NCBI RefSeq assembly: GCF_964204865.1
Contig: NC_135264.1
Span: 5,114,001-5,178,000 of the forward strand
DNA length: 64,000 nucleotides
Reading direction: 5' to 3'
Origin: Styela clava
Taxonomy: Eukaryota; Chordata; Ascidiacea; Stolidobranchia; Styelidae
In this document: piece after piece, positions 30,501-42,424 of the stretch
Layout: every line of letters starts with the position of its first letter
Numbering within the stretch: position 1 is the stretch's first letter
Notes under the pieces: generated by a model
What the model saw: the letters and a program-made list of their open reading frames with translations, nothing else
Told to the model about the DNA's origin: nothing
The model's database searches: none
Translations under genes and position numbers: made by a program

Positions 30501-30713
30501 AATTCAGAGATGATGTATATGTATCAAATTACCCAAGAATTCAACAAAGCAGCAAAGTTATTTTCTTCTGGTAATCTTGAAATATCAGCAGCTTTGTTAT
30601 GGAGACTAATCCATGTTGGAAAAATTACAACTACGCTAAAATTTAAGTCATTGATAATGTTTATCGATAGCATTGTATTAATCAATAGCTCCCATCTTTT
30701 GATCAAATTTTAA
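27513..30713 (+). CDS. Intronless GlnD/DUF294-type nucleotidyltransferase with long helical-repeat-like tail
   Basis: A single open exon of 1066 residues. I start at the first ATG in frame (27513; G at -3, G at +4). Residues 198-222 give a polymerase-beta-type nucleotidyltransferase centre: Gly203-Ser204, then Asp215-x-Glu217 in GLGSLARNEITLYSDFEHV. Asp291 in SFDGRVPHSCNTPLGR could be the third metal ligand. This spacing and the SDxE form match the N-terminal domain of PII-uridylyltransferase (GlnD) and DUF294 proteins. A Leu/Arg-rich block near residues 455-475 (LRFALAIACELRLKLYS) resembles the helical domain after DUF294 NTases. Residues after about 560 are helical with TPR-like Leu/Tyr/Ala spacing, but no repeat is certain. 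No signal peptide or membrane segment is obvious. The substrate and pathway are unknown. The lack of introns contrasts with all neighbours and suggests retroposition or lateral transfer. Domain call likely, function unknown. Confidence 0.7.
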   Translation: MDLKENISAHEIALARKLKSYCTPFGDEIKSKLRESTEILYEMGKIYLEKAKITQGMLQKLNFIKCSALLNGVIVRFKILNNVLGTLNAIETLREMNIMLIEASNAKDASFDLYKISKDVSDWLQCLRKTEKTDLAKLSTSNEEALTDDGWQDLQIHHTKIYEIRSMMERNTRNYKEIMHFVSEKCVQILGEAPCKFTVVGLGSLARNEITLYSDFEHVIILQEGIQYSSDYHNVQEYFRWFAVIFQVIIIGIGETFIRSVGVKSINDLYSEDKSKNWYYDVFTPSGVSFDGRVPHSCNTPLGRQEPTEKYTHVVELIQPVMVMVTFLLSESHLKNGYYLKDLLARTCFVYGDENVYKLFNNVSKWILDAQRLSKEEFSKSLQENINIKLQGKFFVISGTYNYLQDVKQMFYRPLTALLSCVDRLQNFHSTTTWDTISALMKSEIISNGGFNKLRFALAIACELRLKLYSTFGNQRQKLSQSEVVHLVGKQNALHCALNYAKFHSFVRPLIYPDEIGTKVPERLVPFFDQSVLVSFYVLGYWEDAAKVLLKMLEILEQDDHGVKNVNSSEVRYNLASLYSSLYEHRKSSHKERVELLNKVEHQLSYLENDSSIQYDVTLLLSSVYFRRQMYEKVVEIVEKNSIEFKRNLNHQLLYLISMLECRTPEIVLEFCCKGLSETNDNISQMCFEFGRSLAKVKMKKELEKGEFFHLVSKAEENIAKIQEQHIPLLFGMLYYIPSHSRKWDDTLSILNLADRVLESLLISVDPLSINDEVYLMCVLECYTQKFNKEKNNFRKLDYVLKILTAYQEFVSRSAFITLPEKYITTYYITSWAAVAVMPEDVLESYFPEISKVISQTPEDLRNMHTVSIDQARIIFKILFSYEERVRNGKLFELCREMVLVLSHLQKDLCHQLYNEWVTLLRDRVCSKLVESWYERHLCGKLKEGPSYLWKLIVKNNSRKLFLNTKKLSINMIFEMVSITRLIKCLWQSWNNFIKTNSEMMYMYQITQEFNKAAKLFSSGNLEISAALLWRLIHVGKITTTLKFKSLIMFIDSIVLINSSHLLIKF

Positions 30714-31167
30714 TAACAAGATTGTGTATAATAATTTTTCATATGTTTTATGTATAAATATGTTTTGATGTATAAAGATTTTCAGACTATGTCGAAATTT
30801 TCAAATACATAGTGCTTTTCATTTTTCTCAAACATTTTGTTTATCTGTGATCGTCTTCTAAAGAGGTTCCACACTGTCCACCACTTTTCTGTAAAAGTAT
30901 TTAGTTTTGCTCAACATCTTATTTCATATGTCAAGTTTAATAATATAAACATAGCAAACATAAGAATTACAGTCAAGATTTAACAAATAACAGTCAATTT
31001 ACCTAAATTAATATAGTCATTTGGAATGGTACGTAGCCAATGCCTTTGCTTGTGGCCTTCTAAAAACACTTCATAGCCCCCCTATTTGGGCACTGAAACC
31101 TCGTTTTAAACAATTAATATTGTATGTCTTCTTACTTTAAAACTAAGTACTACATTATGCATGTATT

Positions 31168-31173
31168 AATAAA
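31168..31173 (+). terminator. Candidate poly(A) signal for the nucleotidyltransferase gene
   Basis: AATAAA about 455 bases after the stop codon in AT-rich sequence. No canonical hexamer closer to the stop was seen. Confidence 0.35.
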
Positions 31174-31195
31174 TTTGTATGTTTTTAATTCTCAT

Positions 31196-31580
31196 TCCAA
31201 GTCTTCATTATAAACTTAAATTATTTTTGTAATACTTCTAATGAGCCTCAAAGATTTTTTATTCTGTTATGGTGCGTGTAAAGACATTTTGCTTAACATA
31301 ATTGAAAAAAATATTGCCTTTTATAAAATCCTCGTTATTATTTTATGTTGTTGATTAATTCCTCATTCCAACCAGCCTATATTCAGAATTATCAAGTCTT
31401 CATTATAATCTTCAATTTTTTTTTGTAATATTTTTCTAATGAGCCTCAAAAAGATTTTCATTGTGTTTGTTGTTTGGCATAATTTCATATTATGGTGTAA
31501 AAATATTTTGCTCAACGTATTTGCAAAAAATATTGCCTCTTATTGAATCCTCGTTATTATTCTATGTTGTTGATTAAATT
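31196..31580 (+). repeat. Two-copy tandem duplication, ~198 bp period
   Basis: GTCTTCATTATAA recurs at 31201 and 31399. It is followed in both copies by TTTTTGTAATA, CTAATGAGCCTCAAA, a TTATGGTG motif, AATATTGCCT and ATCCTCGTTATTATT...ATGTTGTTGATTAA. The copies are diverged. The duplication lies between the nucleotidyltransferase and nicalin genes. Confidence 0.8.
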
Positions 31581-31713
31581 TTATGCCATATTTTTCCACA
31601 AACTCTTATATTTTCCACTGATTCATGAAATTCAAACTGTAATTGAAATGTAATGTATTTAATAATTTCCTTTTATAGTTAGACCTAGTTTTATTTAATT
31701 CAATATAATCAAG

Positions 31714-34700
31714 ATGTTGGAAGCAGCGTCCCAGGCACTAGATGCTCTGAAAAATAGTTTTCCGTTTGCTTTTTTTGCTTTCGTTCCATTGGTCTTCATT
31801 GTCGTATCTCCGTCCGCCGTGAATGCAGCACATGAGTTTACAGTTTATCGGATGCAACAGTATGATTTACAAAGCAAATCATATGGTAATGTCAATTTCC
31901 TGATATATTTTAGTAATATTAGGACTTTGGCGTTATTGGAGTATAATAATAACTTAGCAGTTAGTGTTGAGGAGGCAAATTGACATAGGTAACTCAACTT
32001 TGGTTGCACCCAAGTTGCCATTTATCAAAAACCCTGAAGTTACTCAATGGAAGTAAGACACTCAGTACCATGATACTCCGTATCTCAACTAAACAACAAG
32101 ACCCACTCAATTATTTTCAAAAAATCAAAATCACAGTATAGTTACTTCCTAATAAATATTTTTTCGAATTATCAGGTTGTCGCAACTCATTAGTAAACAT
32201 GGAAGCAAGAACTCTTTCATCAGGAAATTCACTTGCAAGGAAATGTGTTGTCGTACATGCTCGAGATATGACATACGAACGATATATGGAAGCTGTAGAA
32301 AGGGCAATGGGGGCATTGCTAATCGTATTGCCACAAAATGGTACAACAGAAGACATGAAGGTTTGCTCGAACTTTTTTACAATATTTATGCCTTTTCACC
32401 TTGTATAAGAAGCAACTGATACATATCTACAGTAGCGCAGCCAGGAGGGGTTTTCGGGGTCGAAAACTGAGAAAATATCGTCAAAAACGTGTACGATTGC
32501 ATTTTGCTAAATCACAGATTGTTTTTGTCAGCGTGACGTATTATTTAGGCTGTGAACATTTCAACTTTGGTGTTTATTCTACCTAAATCACAAATTTCCA
32601 CAAATTGTAAATCTCAATATTTAATGTGGGCATTGCCTACCCAATTTATTTTGACCTAGGTGGGGTGGTGTACGTGGGATTTGAACCCGAGGTGTTGTCT
32701 ACACTTTAACCTCTAATTGGTTCGCATAGTTTATTCCTTCAAATTTACTTTTGTTTGAATTATTAAACTATAAGATGATATAAAATGTTATGAGTAAGGC
32801 GCTTTTTTTTTTTTGGGCGCTTTAGAAGTGTGTGTACCAATATGGAGGTAACTAATTTTGTTCGCCTACTTTACATCAAGTTGTGTAAAGGGACTGAAAC
32901 CTCTAGGCTGGGGATATATTCACTTGGCTAACACAGACAGTCCCCGAACTCGTAATAGATCTAAAATAAGAAAAAACGAAATAAAATTATGGCCTAACCA
33001 TAAACTGGTACACACACTACGGGAGAACCAATTTTTGACATATTACATACAAATTGTACTCTATATTACTTGATCTCTTCAGCATTTTATGGCATTAGAA
33101 AAAGATCTTTTAGAAGAGCAGACAAACGTTCCAATATATTTTGCTCACGAAGACGAAAATTTGGACAGTTTGATGTATGATGTGAGTAGAATTTGTTGTT
33201 CATACTTATACATTTTCAGTTCAATGTTTCAAGTATTGCTGAAAAATTTCTAAAAGGAGAACAGCTTTGAATATACTCACTTATAAGCAGAATATGTTAT
33301 TAGAATGTGTTTCATATGTCAATCTATTGAACAGGGCTTCTCAAATAGGGCCCTCGGAGGCCATGTAGCGGTTCAATGCGGACCACAAGTAAAGGCTTAC
33401 AATGGGTATTATTCGCGAGGACTACATTAATAAAAAGTGCTTACTCCCATTATTGTCTTATAATTATCCCTTCTCCAGTTTGCTATTCATTTTGTTTTAT
33501 AAACGTCCTTCTATATATTAGGTTCAGAAATCAACTTCGGATGATGCAGAGAGTGCATTGGAAGCTCTTCTTAACTCCGCAACGTCAGTTGGTTACCAGC
33601 TTGTAACCAGTGGAGGACAAAGCAAACCTCAGTTTGATCATAGCATTGTTAATATTCAGGTAAATTAATTTAAATTTCAAATTTGTTAGAATGTCTTGCA
33701 CCATATGGAATGACTCCCAATGCTGCCTAAATGGGGCGTTCTATAATCCCAATTTTTGTCTTTAGATGTTAATTTTTAATAATTTTTTTTCAGGGATATT
33801 TACCGGGGTTAGGAAAGGAAGATCAACTTCCTACTATAGCAATTGTTGCACACTACGATTCTTATGGAATTGCACCGGTAAGCAGTAAAAATTTGTATGA
33901 AGTTGCAAGCACGGTAAATCCCACAGATGTACAAAGATAAAATAATACACTAATGTTATTGTCACTTCATGTGTGGTTATATACAGTTTATGTTCGGTTT
34001 ATATATGATTACTCATATCTTTTGTTTGTTATGGTAATGACTAATGATAAATTGTTTGTTTTTAGTATTTGTCATATGGAGCAAATTCTGATGCATCTGG
34101 TGTGGTAGCTGTTATTGAACTGTCGAGAATACTGAGTAAATTATACAGTAATTTGAGAACCCATCCCAAGTAAGTTATCTTACATAGTAGCAGTAGGATT
34201 TGAGTTGGAAATTGGAAACTAACATTCAAACCAACTTCAGTGAATGTGTGAATATTTCTCTCTCATCCCCAGAAAGTTCTGGTATTTTTTGTATTGAACT
34301 GTATCGAGCTTTATTATGCGGGATTGACTGATTTTTATATTTGATTATTGACTTAATGATCAATAGTTATTAATTATTGTTGTTCTTCTGCTCTAGGAAA
34401 AAAATTCCTCTCTGGTTGGGAAAATTTTTTCGTTGCAGCTAAGTCGAATTTTAATGAGAAACAGCTAATTTTTTGAAATGAAAATATTTAGTCTTCTATA
34501 TGGTGACCCAAAGAAAAACAACACCCATAAATTTCTTAATTAGCGTACTTCTACGAAAATGATGAAAATTTATTTTAAACTTGAACTTCGTTTGTGTACG
34601 ATTATACGCAAAAAATTCAGTAATCTAGTATGCTTATGTTATAAGTTATGTTTTCTTAAGAATATGTTCCAAATAAACTAGGTCCTATATTTAGGTCAAC

Positions 34701-37700
34701 CTGTGTGATATTTATCCCACATTTCATAGAAGCTATAAAGTTTCATATGCTAGTTATCTATTGTTTTACACTTTTAAACCGAACAATATTTTTATGAACA
34801 ATAACATAGACATGGTGGCGAGGTACTGATTTTATTGTCACCCCTATGGATGAATATTTGAATAATTTTATTTTAAACATTTCAGGCACAATATACTGTT
34901 TCTTCTTTCTGGTGGTGGGAAGTTTAATTATCAAGGCACTAAGCGCTGGATTGAAGATGCTTTGGATAACCCTACTGCTGGATCGGAAACTATATCCAAC
35001 CTTCTTTCTAACGTAAACGTAGTTCTCTGTCTCGATTCTCTCGCTAGTAAAGCAGGTCATCTTCATATGCATGTATCCAAACCACCTAAAGATGGATCAC
35101 ACACCCATGACATGTACACACAAATAGAAAAGGTTTGTTTTTCACATTCTTAGTAGAAATGGTGATGTAATGGCATATTACTAAAGTATTACGGATGTAA
35201 TAAATTGAATTCCAGAACTGAATATCTCACAAAATTGATTCAGTACATTATTATGCATAATATTTAATGTGTGGTTGGATTGATTGTCAAGTTATCTATA
35301 TAGTTTTTCACACTATCACTTCGAATAGTACTTCCAGCAAACAACATTTACATAACAATCTACTATTTTTGTAATGGCCGGAATTTTTTCAGTTCAACAT
35401 TGCCCACTCAAATCGTAAACAAGGGTAACGAGTTGGAGAATCGAATGAGACATGTCCAACTTTTGACCTCAATAATATTGACCAGCGTGCCCACTACATT
35501 CTTTATTGAAAATTCAAAACTATGATTTAGCTATGTTGGATCAATTTGTTTTCTACCATTTGCAAATGGTAGCCTGTTTATATATTTTGACTAATCTTAA
35601 TTTGTGCTCTCAATATGTCGTTCCCCTTAGTACTACAAAATCTTGTAAACTAAGTTCAAATTCAATCACATATATCCCTTTCTTGAATGACTATGCATAA
35701 ACATAGCGTGTCAAAAAATATCATGCAGATTCCAACGAAGCAAACTTATTCTATATTATATTTGATTTAGTTTATAGTCAATATTGCATATCATGTTACT
35801 CATTTCACACTAGTATACAGTTGTTATGTAGTAACCCATTGTAAGGTGGGATCATAATCTGAATGCTTGATTGTAAACTAAGGTTGTATAAGTTAGTCGC
35901 CACAGTAAAATGAAATCCCACAAACAGTTATTTGGTTCACCCTTTATGTAACCCTTTTCTGTTAATGAGAGACCTTTTAAATTACAACTGAATCGTTAGA
36001 ATTTGCTTGATCATCAACTATTCTATTTTTATTTAGGCTTCTGCCCTTGAACATGCAACCAACACTACCTTGATACACAAGAAAATTCGATTGTCTGCTG
36101 ACACTCTCGCTTGGGAACATGAACGATATTCAATCAGGCGTCTTCCTGCTGTCACATTGTCATCTCTGGAATCTTTTGATGTAAGAAATTTTGTTAAATC
36201 AAAGATTGACAGTTAACATTATATCGAGGGATGGTCAAAATTAAATAATTCACTATTTTGACATAATATTTTCGGATATGAAATATAGAATATAGTCTAT
36301 ATAAGATCATTATCAACAGAAAATATTGCAATTTTTAAATACATAAAAATTACATTTTAGTACTGCGGAATAGCTGAGATAAATTTAAATATTTTTAATT
36401 GATTGCCTATTTTTTCACAGTGTCATAAGTAAAATTAGGTCTAAAGGCTGAATACAATCAATTTTGAATGCATATGTATATTAGTCTTATCCATCTTACG
36501 ACCCTCGGCTGGAATTTTCATTTTTGACCAAAAAAATTTTTTTTTTTTGTGATTCAGAGACCAAAGTTATAATTATTACTCTTTCTATTTACAGGAGACT
36601 GCTAGGTTTTCAGTTATGGATCAACGTGGCACTGTAAATGACGATACACTGATGCAAAACATTCGAATCATTAACGAAGCTGTATTGAGATATATTTACA
36701 ATGTTCCTACTGTAAGTGAATTTTCTACTTGGTTGATTATACAGGGGCATTTGATAAGTCAAACTTCAGTTTGCCCATTCAAATGCCCATGTATGATCAA
36801 ACAAGTAAGTGCTTGATATTGTGGAATATTTTTCAATTCGTTATAGGAAGGAAGTAGGCTAATTTCCTTATCCTAATGATAGTTATCTCGCTGTTCTATT
36901 ACTAACATGTAGTTAAGTAAAAAGTTTGCTATTGGTATATTTCCCAAATTCATGTATGATCTTTTTGATATGTAGGCTCATATCCAAGCCATTTAAAAAT
37001 TGACTTCAGCAACGGACTTCCGAAAAAATCTACTTAGAAGTCTGAAATTGGGGGATGGAGTACATAATATTGAAACAAATGAAATGTCACTTATTTGTAT
37101 TTCGATTATTATTTGTATAATGATTTATCAGTACATCAAAACAGATTTACTTGGTGATAAAATTAGGAAAAATTATTGTTGTTATTGTTTTTGGAGTAAA
37201 AATCAGAGCTTGCTTTCAAATTATCAATTGTTAAAGAAAGAAGCTTTCCAGAAGGCTAAGTTTTCGACATGAATTTCAAGAAACTTCATGACCATATGTG
37301 TTAGGACTTAGGAATGGGCAAATTACGGGCCGGATCCGGCACACCGAAGTGTATCATCCGGCCCACTTGCGTCTGCTGGAATTACGACTAAAGTTTTTAT
37401 AGGTATAAATTCACATCGAAAATATCGATGAAAATGACATCACAATAACCCCGATTGTTAAATTGTGCCTCTTATTATTTTATAAATGTTAAATGTGGTA
37501 AATAAACTGTTTTTTCTTTATAGTTTTTCATATTGAGTTTTGAGCCTTCAGCCCAGTAATGTAGTTTATTATCTGTAACTGGCCCACTCAGAAAAGTAGT
37601 TGCTCACCCCTGATATATATAGTTTTACACTAATCTTTTTATTCAGGATAATGAAGATCGAATATCCCATGGTGATTATGAAGTACATAATGAGTATGTT

Positions 37701-40055
37701 TCAACCTGGTTAGATTATCTTGCTTCACAACCAAGACCCGAGCAAGTAAGATTTATTTTTTTTTTTTTAAATATAACTTTGTGTTATAATATTGCTGTTA
37801 CATGACTATAAATGTGGAATTTTAATCAATGGAAAATTTGGTCTTTTATTTGTATATAATTGTATCCAAAAGTTTCGGTATTCAAGGACGCTTAGCACAA
37901 TAGTTACGTTTTCTGTAGAATATGTTCTAAATGACATGGGTACCCTTCTGGGGATCACCCTGTACTCCAGTATTCTAATCGTGAAATCTTAGATATCTCT
38001 AGATAGTTGAAAGTTTTTTTCTTTGGGGCAAATATTTTCGCTCTCTAATTTTTTGTCATTTTTTTAGGACATGCACGAGAAGCATCCTGTTGTTACATCG
38101 TTAGAATCTGTCTTTCAAAAACATTTGAAAAATGTACAAAAAGTCTCGTTCAAGGCAGATAAAAGGTAATTTATTGTGAAATATTACTAAGCACAATTTA
38201 AATTGTAGTTTTACAAGGCTTACAAGAATAGGTACTCACGTAGTGTGTATACCAGCCTACCAGGTTAGGGTTGAGCTATAATTTTATTCCGATTTTCCTT
38301 TATTTTAGTTCTATTATGAGTTCAGGAACTATCTGTGTTAACCAAGTGAATATACCCCCCTGTCCATAGGTTTCAGTCCCTTCGCACAACTTGACATAAA
38401 GTAGTCGAACTACACACACTTCTGGAGCGCTCAAGAATAAGTAGAACACTTTGTTCAAATATTGACTAGTGGGCGTGGTGGCCAAGCTAGAGCATTAGAC
38501 TTACGGTAACTCATATGGAATCACAGCCATCACAAGGTAAAATCTTGGGTTCAAATTTCATGCACACGACATCGCCCAGGGCAGGGTTTCCCAAACTTTT
38601 TGGGCAGCGGACCCCTATTTGAGAATCCTAATTTTAACGGACCCCCACGCTTTGCCGAATCAATTTCAGTGCCTAACCGGACCCCAGTTTGGGAAACCAT
38701 GACCCAGGGTGTAATAATTTGTTTTTGTTGAACATCTTCCAAGGGAAATAAGAGCTGAAAAACATGATCAGTATATCCAGCTGTGATTGGAGATTTATTT
38801 TTATGAAATTTTATATATTTTGACACTCTATATTTTTTCGTTTCGCTTCTTAACATGTCACAGGATGATTTTTACCAGTAATACAATAATATTTAATTTG
38901 TTTGTTAACATTTTTTTTTGGAATATTATTTTCCGCAATTATATTCAGTTTCATTTCTCTTAAATTGCTTTAACATAGATAGCAATGTGTTTGTATGATA
39001 AAAAACATTTATTTGTAGGGATCCGGAATTCGTTTTGTACGATGGATTACAAAGACAAATGAGTGCTTCTATGGTGCGATCAGCTGTTTTTGATCTCTAC
39101 CTCAGTGTAATCATTGCCTCATATGTCACCCTTGTCTTTTTCGCCATCTCAGTGAGTAATTTTTTGATCGTTAGATAATCTTCAATCAGATGATATGATC
39201 ACTTTTGAAGTGTATATTTTTAATGTACCACAGACACAACACAGTATTGCACAGCACAAATCTTACTGCTTATTTAAATAGCAGACTTGTGTCTGGCTCA
39301 AAGGATGTTTTTATTATAACCACCAATATGCTACACATTTTGCACACAACAAAAAACTGAATTTGTCAGAAACCTTTCAAATGCTTTAAGACAGGGGTCT
39401 ACAACCTGCGTCCTGCGGGCCAAACACGGCCCACTGGGAAAAATTGTGCGAGTAAAGCCCATACCTGGGTCCAATTTATTATCTATGTCTATGCTATGAC
39501 ATTACAATCTTCGTGTATGCAATTACTGTGTCTATGTTAAATAAATGAGCGGCATGCGGTTTCACTCAGTTATTTGTATCTGGCCCTCCAGTAGTAATAT
39601 AGGTTGCACATCCCTGCTTTAATGTTTTTAATATTTGAAAAGCTTCCAATTCAAAAATACAAAATAAAAATCACTATTTTTATCATTATATATTCATCAT
39701 ATATATGCTGACTTTCAGCTTATAATTTATGTAAAATGCAAAATCATTCTGAATGACTTGACCTGGTTCGATAGCTTGATCCTGTCATAAAAACTGTTTA
39801 TAAGGCCTCTGCAAATATTTACTTCCTTGTTGTGTGTAAGCATATATTTTATATCCAATTCTTCCAAATGAGATGAATGTGTATTTATGGCTCGATTTTC
39901 TTATAAAGTTTAGTTTGTTGCATTCGAATATTGTGGATTTCTAATTATTTAGCTCTAAGTTTATTACATACAAGTCATTCTATTTTCAGAAATTCTCCGT
40001 TGTTCGAGGAATGGCAACAAAGCTGAGCAACTTTCAAAAGATAAAAACGTCATAA
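31714..40055 (+). CDS. NCLN: Nicalin (BOS complex subunit), 13 exons, complete
   Basis: ER membrane glycoprotein of the aminopeptidase/transferrin-receptor-like fold. It works with NOMO and TMEM147 in the multipass translocon and has no expected peptidase activity. Exons: 31714-31885, 32176-32360, 33083-33181, 33522-33659, 33794-33877, 34066-34169, 34886-35132, 36037-36180, 36595-36711, 37647-37745, 38068-38165, 39019-39151, 39990-40055. They sum to 1686 nt, 561 residues plus TAA (human about 563). The N-terminus has a hydrophobic segment followed by NAAHEFTVYRMQQYDLQ. Later blocks are IAIVAHYDSYGIAP, YGANSDASGV, LSGGGKFNYQGTKRW, HLHMHVSKPP, LAWEHERYSIRRLPA and KADKRDPEFVLYD. A single transmembrane helix lies near the C-terminus (LYLSVIIASYVTLVFFAIS). 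All splice phases agree. Introns host several MITEs. Confidence 0.97.
32438..32610 (+). repeat. Repeat B, related to the interior of the hAT at 14267-15679
   Basis: Shares TTTGTCAGCGTGACGT-like, GTGTTTATTCTACCTAAATC and CAAATTTCC blocks with 14560-14690, in the same order. It sits in nicalin intron 2. Confidence 0.55.
32640..32745 (-). repeat. tRNA-derived SINE-like repeat (family E), copy 1
   Basis: On the minus strand it reads ACCTCGGGTTCAAATCCCAC, whose GGTTCAAATCC matches a B box, then a CACCCCACC block and AATAAATTGGGTAGGC. The tail GTAATAAATTGGGTA recurs at 43504-43522 and 49164-49181. Not a functional tRNA. Confidence 0.6.
32816..33029 (+). repeat. Repeat family A, copy 3 (opposite orientation to copies at 527, 38231, 45466)
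   Basis: Runs from GGCGCTTTAGAAGTGTGTG to TGGTACACACACTACGGG. AGTGTGTGTACCA near the start and TGGTACACACACT near the end form a 13-bp inverted pair, the best evidence that family A is a MITE. It lies in nicalin intron 2. Confidence 0.8.
33332..33420. repeat. hAT MITE terminus fragment
   Basis: CAGGGCTTCTCAAATAGGGC resembles the CAGNGNTTCTCAAA ends of local hAT elements. A second end was not found. It lies in nicalin intron 3. Confidence 0.4.
37309..37612. mobile_element. hAT-type MITE in nicalin intron
   Basis: The left end is TAGGAATGGGCAAATTACGG followed by GGCC. The right end, reversed, is CAGGGGTGAGCAACTAC, with GTGGGCC further in. Both ends share the GGGCAA/GAGCAA...GGGCC layout. No convincing 8-bp target duplication was found, so the exact ends are uncertain. 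Confidence 0.6.
38231..38431 (-). repeat. Repeat family A, copy 4
   Basis: Starts GGTACTCACGTAGTGTG, contains CAGGTTAGGGTTGAG and AACCAAGTGAATATACC, and ends ACACACTTCTGGAGCGC. It lies in nicalin intron 11. Confidence 0.8.
38464..38573 (+). repeat. tRNA-derived SINE-like sequence
   Basis: GTGGGCGTGGTGGCCAAGC, then TTAGACTTACGGTAAC, and CTTGGGTTCAAATTTCATG have the order of a tRNA A box region, anticodon arm and B box. Pairing is too poor and the spacing too long for a working tRNA. It abuts the hAT MITE at 38582. Confidence 0.5.
38582..38701. mobile_element. 120-bp hAT MITE with 7/8 target duplication
   Basis: The ends CAGGGTTTCCCAAACTTTTT and, reversed, CATGGTTTCCCAAACTGGGG form a near-perfect terminal inverted repeat. 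The flanks are GCCCAGGG (38574-38581) and ACCCAGGG (38702-38709). GCGGACCCC-type motifs repeat internally. It lies in nicalin intron 11. Confidence 0.88.
39392..39616. mobile_element. 225-bp hAT MITE
   Basis: The left end is CAGGGGTCTACAACCTGCG and the right end, reversed, is CAGGGATGTGCAACCTATA. The flanks CTTTAAGA (39384-39391) and CTTTAATG (39617-39624) agree at six of eight bases. It lies in the last nicalin intron. Confidence 0.8.
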
Positions 40056-40476
40056 AATGCTGTAAAGTTTGACCAAATTGAACTTTTTAAAAGACTTATT
40101 TTCGTGAGTGCTATCGAGCTGACTAGAACAATTAGATTTGATCAAAATAGTACGACTCGTGACTATTTGTATGATAGATGACTCATGACTTTTTATAGGA
40201 TTGCTTCATCTGACATTCGCCAGAAAAAAAAAGTCAATTTAATTCTTTTATTGTTACAAACCATGTTTAGAAAAAACTTGATAATGCATCTGCCGTACAA
40301 AGATATCTGGCTTCATGAAAATGCAATCTCGTCCAAAGAATTTTTTGTGTTGTTATTATCCTGTCATAATTAATATTGCAAATATGATGTTCAAATCTTT
40401 CATTTTTTTGTATCATTTTTTGTGCAAGTGGTATGAATTGATTTTTTTGCATTAATTTAATTTTGTTAATTGTTGA

Positions 40477-40482
40477 AATAAA
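40477..40482 (+). terminator. Candidate poly(A) signal for nicalin
   Basis: AATAAA about 420 bases after the nicalin stop codon, followed by sequence with no further coding signal. Confidence 0.45.
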
Positions 40483-42424
40483 TTGGCTGCCGATTGATCA
40501 AAAAATGGTAAAATTTGTTGGGCGTTTTGGGGCAGAAAATATCTCTTTTAATATTAACTATAAGGTGTAATTGCGTCAGTGACACTGCATAATTGGGGTC
40601 AGAGGTCATATTTTACAACTATACAGGAATAACATTTATATATTAAAATAAATTGTAATATATTTGCAGAGCCTTCGAAGAAGCTATAAAATTTCATAAA
40701 AATTTAAGGTGGTATTAGGTCACAGCCTTGTGTGCTTTGTCAAAGTTTCATGCTTGGCCGGGCGTAAAATATTTAGCGAAATCAGCTGTATTCTCCACTG
40801 CTATTTTTATCTCCTCAATGTTCTCAAGAGGTGTTAGTAGCACTCTAAGTAGTTTATTTAGCTCGGCACAGGGAAAGAGCATTGTTCCTGTCTTTTGTTA
40901 TTTGTGTTTACTCAACTTCTTGTCCTCTGAAAGAGCAATCGTCTGTCATCTTTGGCGGCGCTCGTTCGGGTGTAAAATATTCTCTTTTTATTCTATATTT
41001 GACAATTCTCTCTCGTCAATGTGTATTGTGTGAATGTAAAAATGACAACTGGTACATACAGGGTGATTGAGCGTAAATAGACCACATAGACTTCAAAGGA
41101 AACATAGAAAATGAGAAAAGGCGAATTTCAGATCCTGGTTTTGTGTTAGCTGATGAAATATAATTTATACAGAGATTTTTAGTTGGTGTGCTACTTATGT
41201 TAAATGAGTTATATAAATTTATTAAGGATAGAAATGCATTATCTTTATTTTTAATGATTATATTTTGTAATATAAATTTAATTATATAGATGGAACATTG
41301 GTCATCTATGAGCAATAAAACAATTTTTAGATGTTATATTGAAATGAAATAAACTTAAAAAATTGTATTCTCGTAGAATGAAAATGAGATCTTATATTTT
41401 CATTTATAAGTAATTTACCAGCAGGTTGATTATGTATTTTTAAATAATTTTTATATTAGTTGTAATGATTGTCACTAGTCTTCTTGACCTACTTTTTTGG
41501 TATATAGGTCGCAATATTCAGAAATCAAATAATGTCTTGAAACCTTTAAGAAGTAGTGTAGGTTTTTTGAAGGGTTTTGCACTTGTGATATTTATTGGAA
41601 ATATTTAATCGCATATATTTGTAGATTCTAGTCATTGTCCATTTTACTTAGATAATCTACATCTTCCAAATTATAATCCACTTAGCCCATAATATTTGCT
41701 CAGTATTAGAAATCTTCAAATAAGTTTAAAACTTCTCTGTGTATTTTTATGTTCTTTATACTACTTTTAAGTCTCAAACTTTTCTATTTCAAACATGGGC
41801 TGTATATAAATCACATCTTTTTAGGTTGCAGTAACTATTTTTAGTCATAGATAATAAAAATATAATTTTGTTATAATTATGTTTCGGGTATTTTAGTATT
41901 TCTCCATAAATTTTTAATAATATGCGCTTTTTTGTATCCAGATGGACAAATTAATTGTTGGATCATTCAGTACTTGTCTTAAAGTATTTCACATGTCTCT
42001 CTCTCTAAGTCTTCAATTAAACATAAGGGTTCTGTAAACAGTCTGAGAGGTTATGTTAAGACTCTTGTTTTAGATGATCGATCGGCAGGATTTCCTAATC
42101 TAGTGGGATCAAAATTGTGAATTTCAAGACTTTTGGTGTGATTTTTGGTATTCGTAGTTCTCTTAGTTTCATATTTGATGCAAATATTTGAATTATGATA
42201 CGCTATGTTTGTTTGAGACAAAATATTAGTATTATTTACAAAATGTGATGTGATGCAGTCTTCAATCTGATGTTCAAACGTTTAAAAAATTCTGAAAACG
42301 AAAATTTATTTCTCTTTGAGTTTCATAAATAAGGCAGTTATAATCATTTGTTTGTTGATTAATTTTAATTTTGGGTTTTATGAACTAGTAATCTGTGATA
42401 AAAAGTATAAACTTAAAAGCAGAA
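40483..42424. other. Intergenic stretch without recognised gene
   Basis: AT-rich. Open frames at 40728-41033 and 41016-41315 have no family motifs. I noticed no repeats shared with the rest of the window. Confidence 0.45.

Noticed and set aside
38464..38573. tRNA gene
   Set aside because: The A- and B-box-like strings are present but the stems do not pair and the spacing is wrong; SINE-like.
40728..41033. 101-codon frame downstream of nicalin
   Set aside because: No motif, no splice context, Ser/Phe-rich composition typical of chance AT-rich frames.
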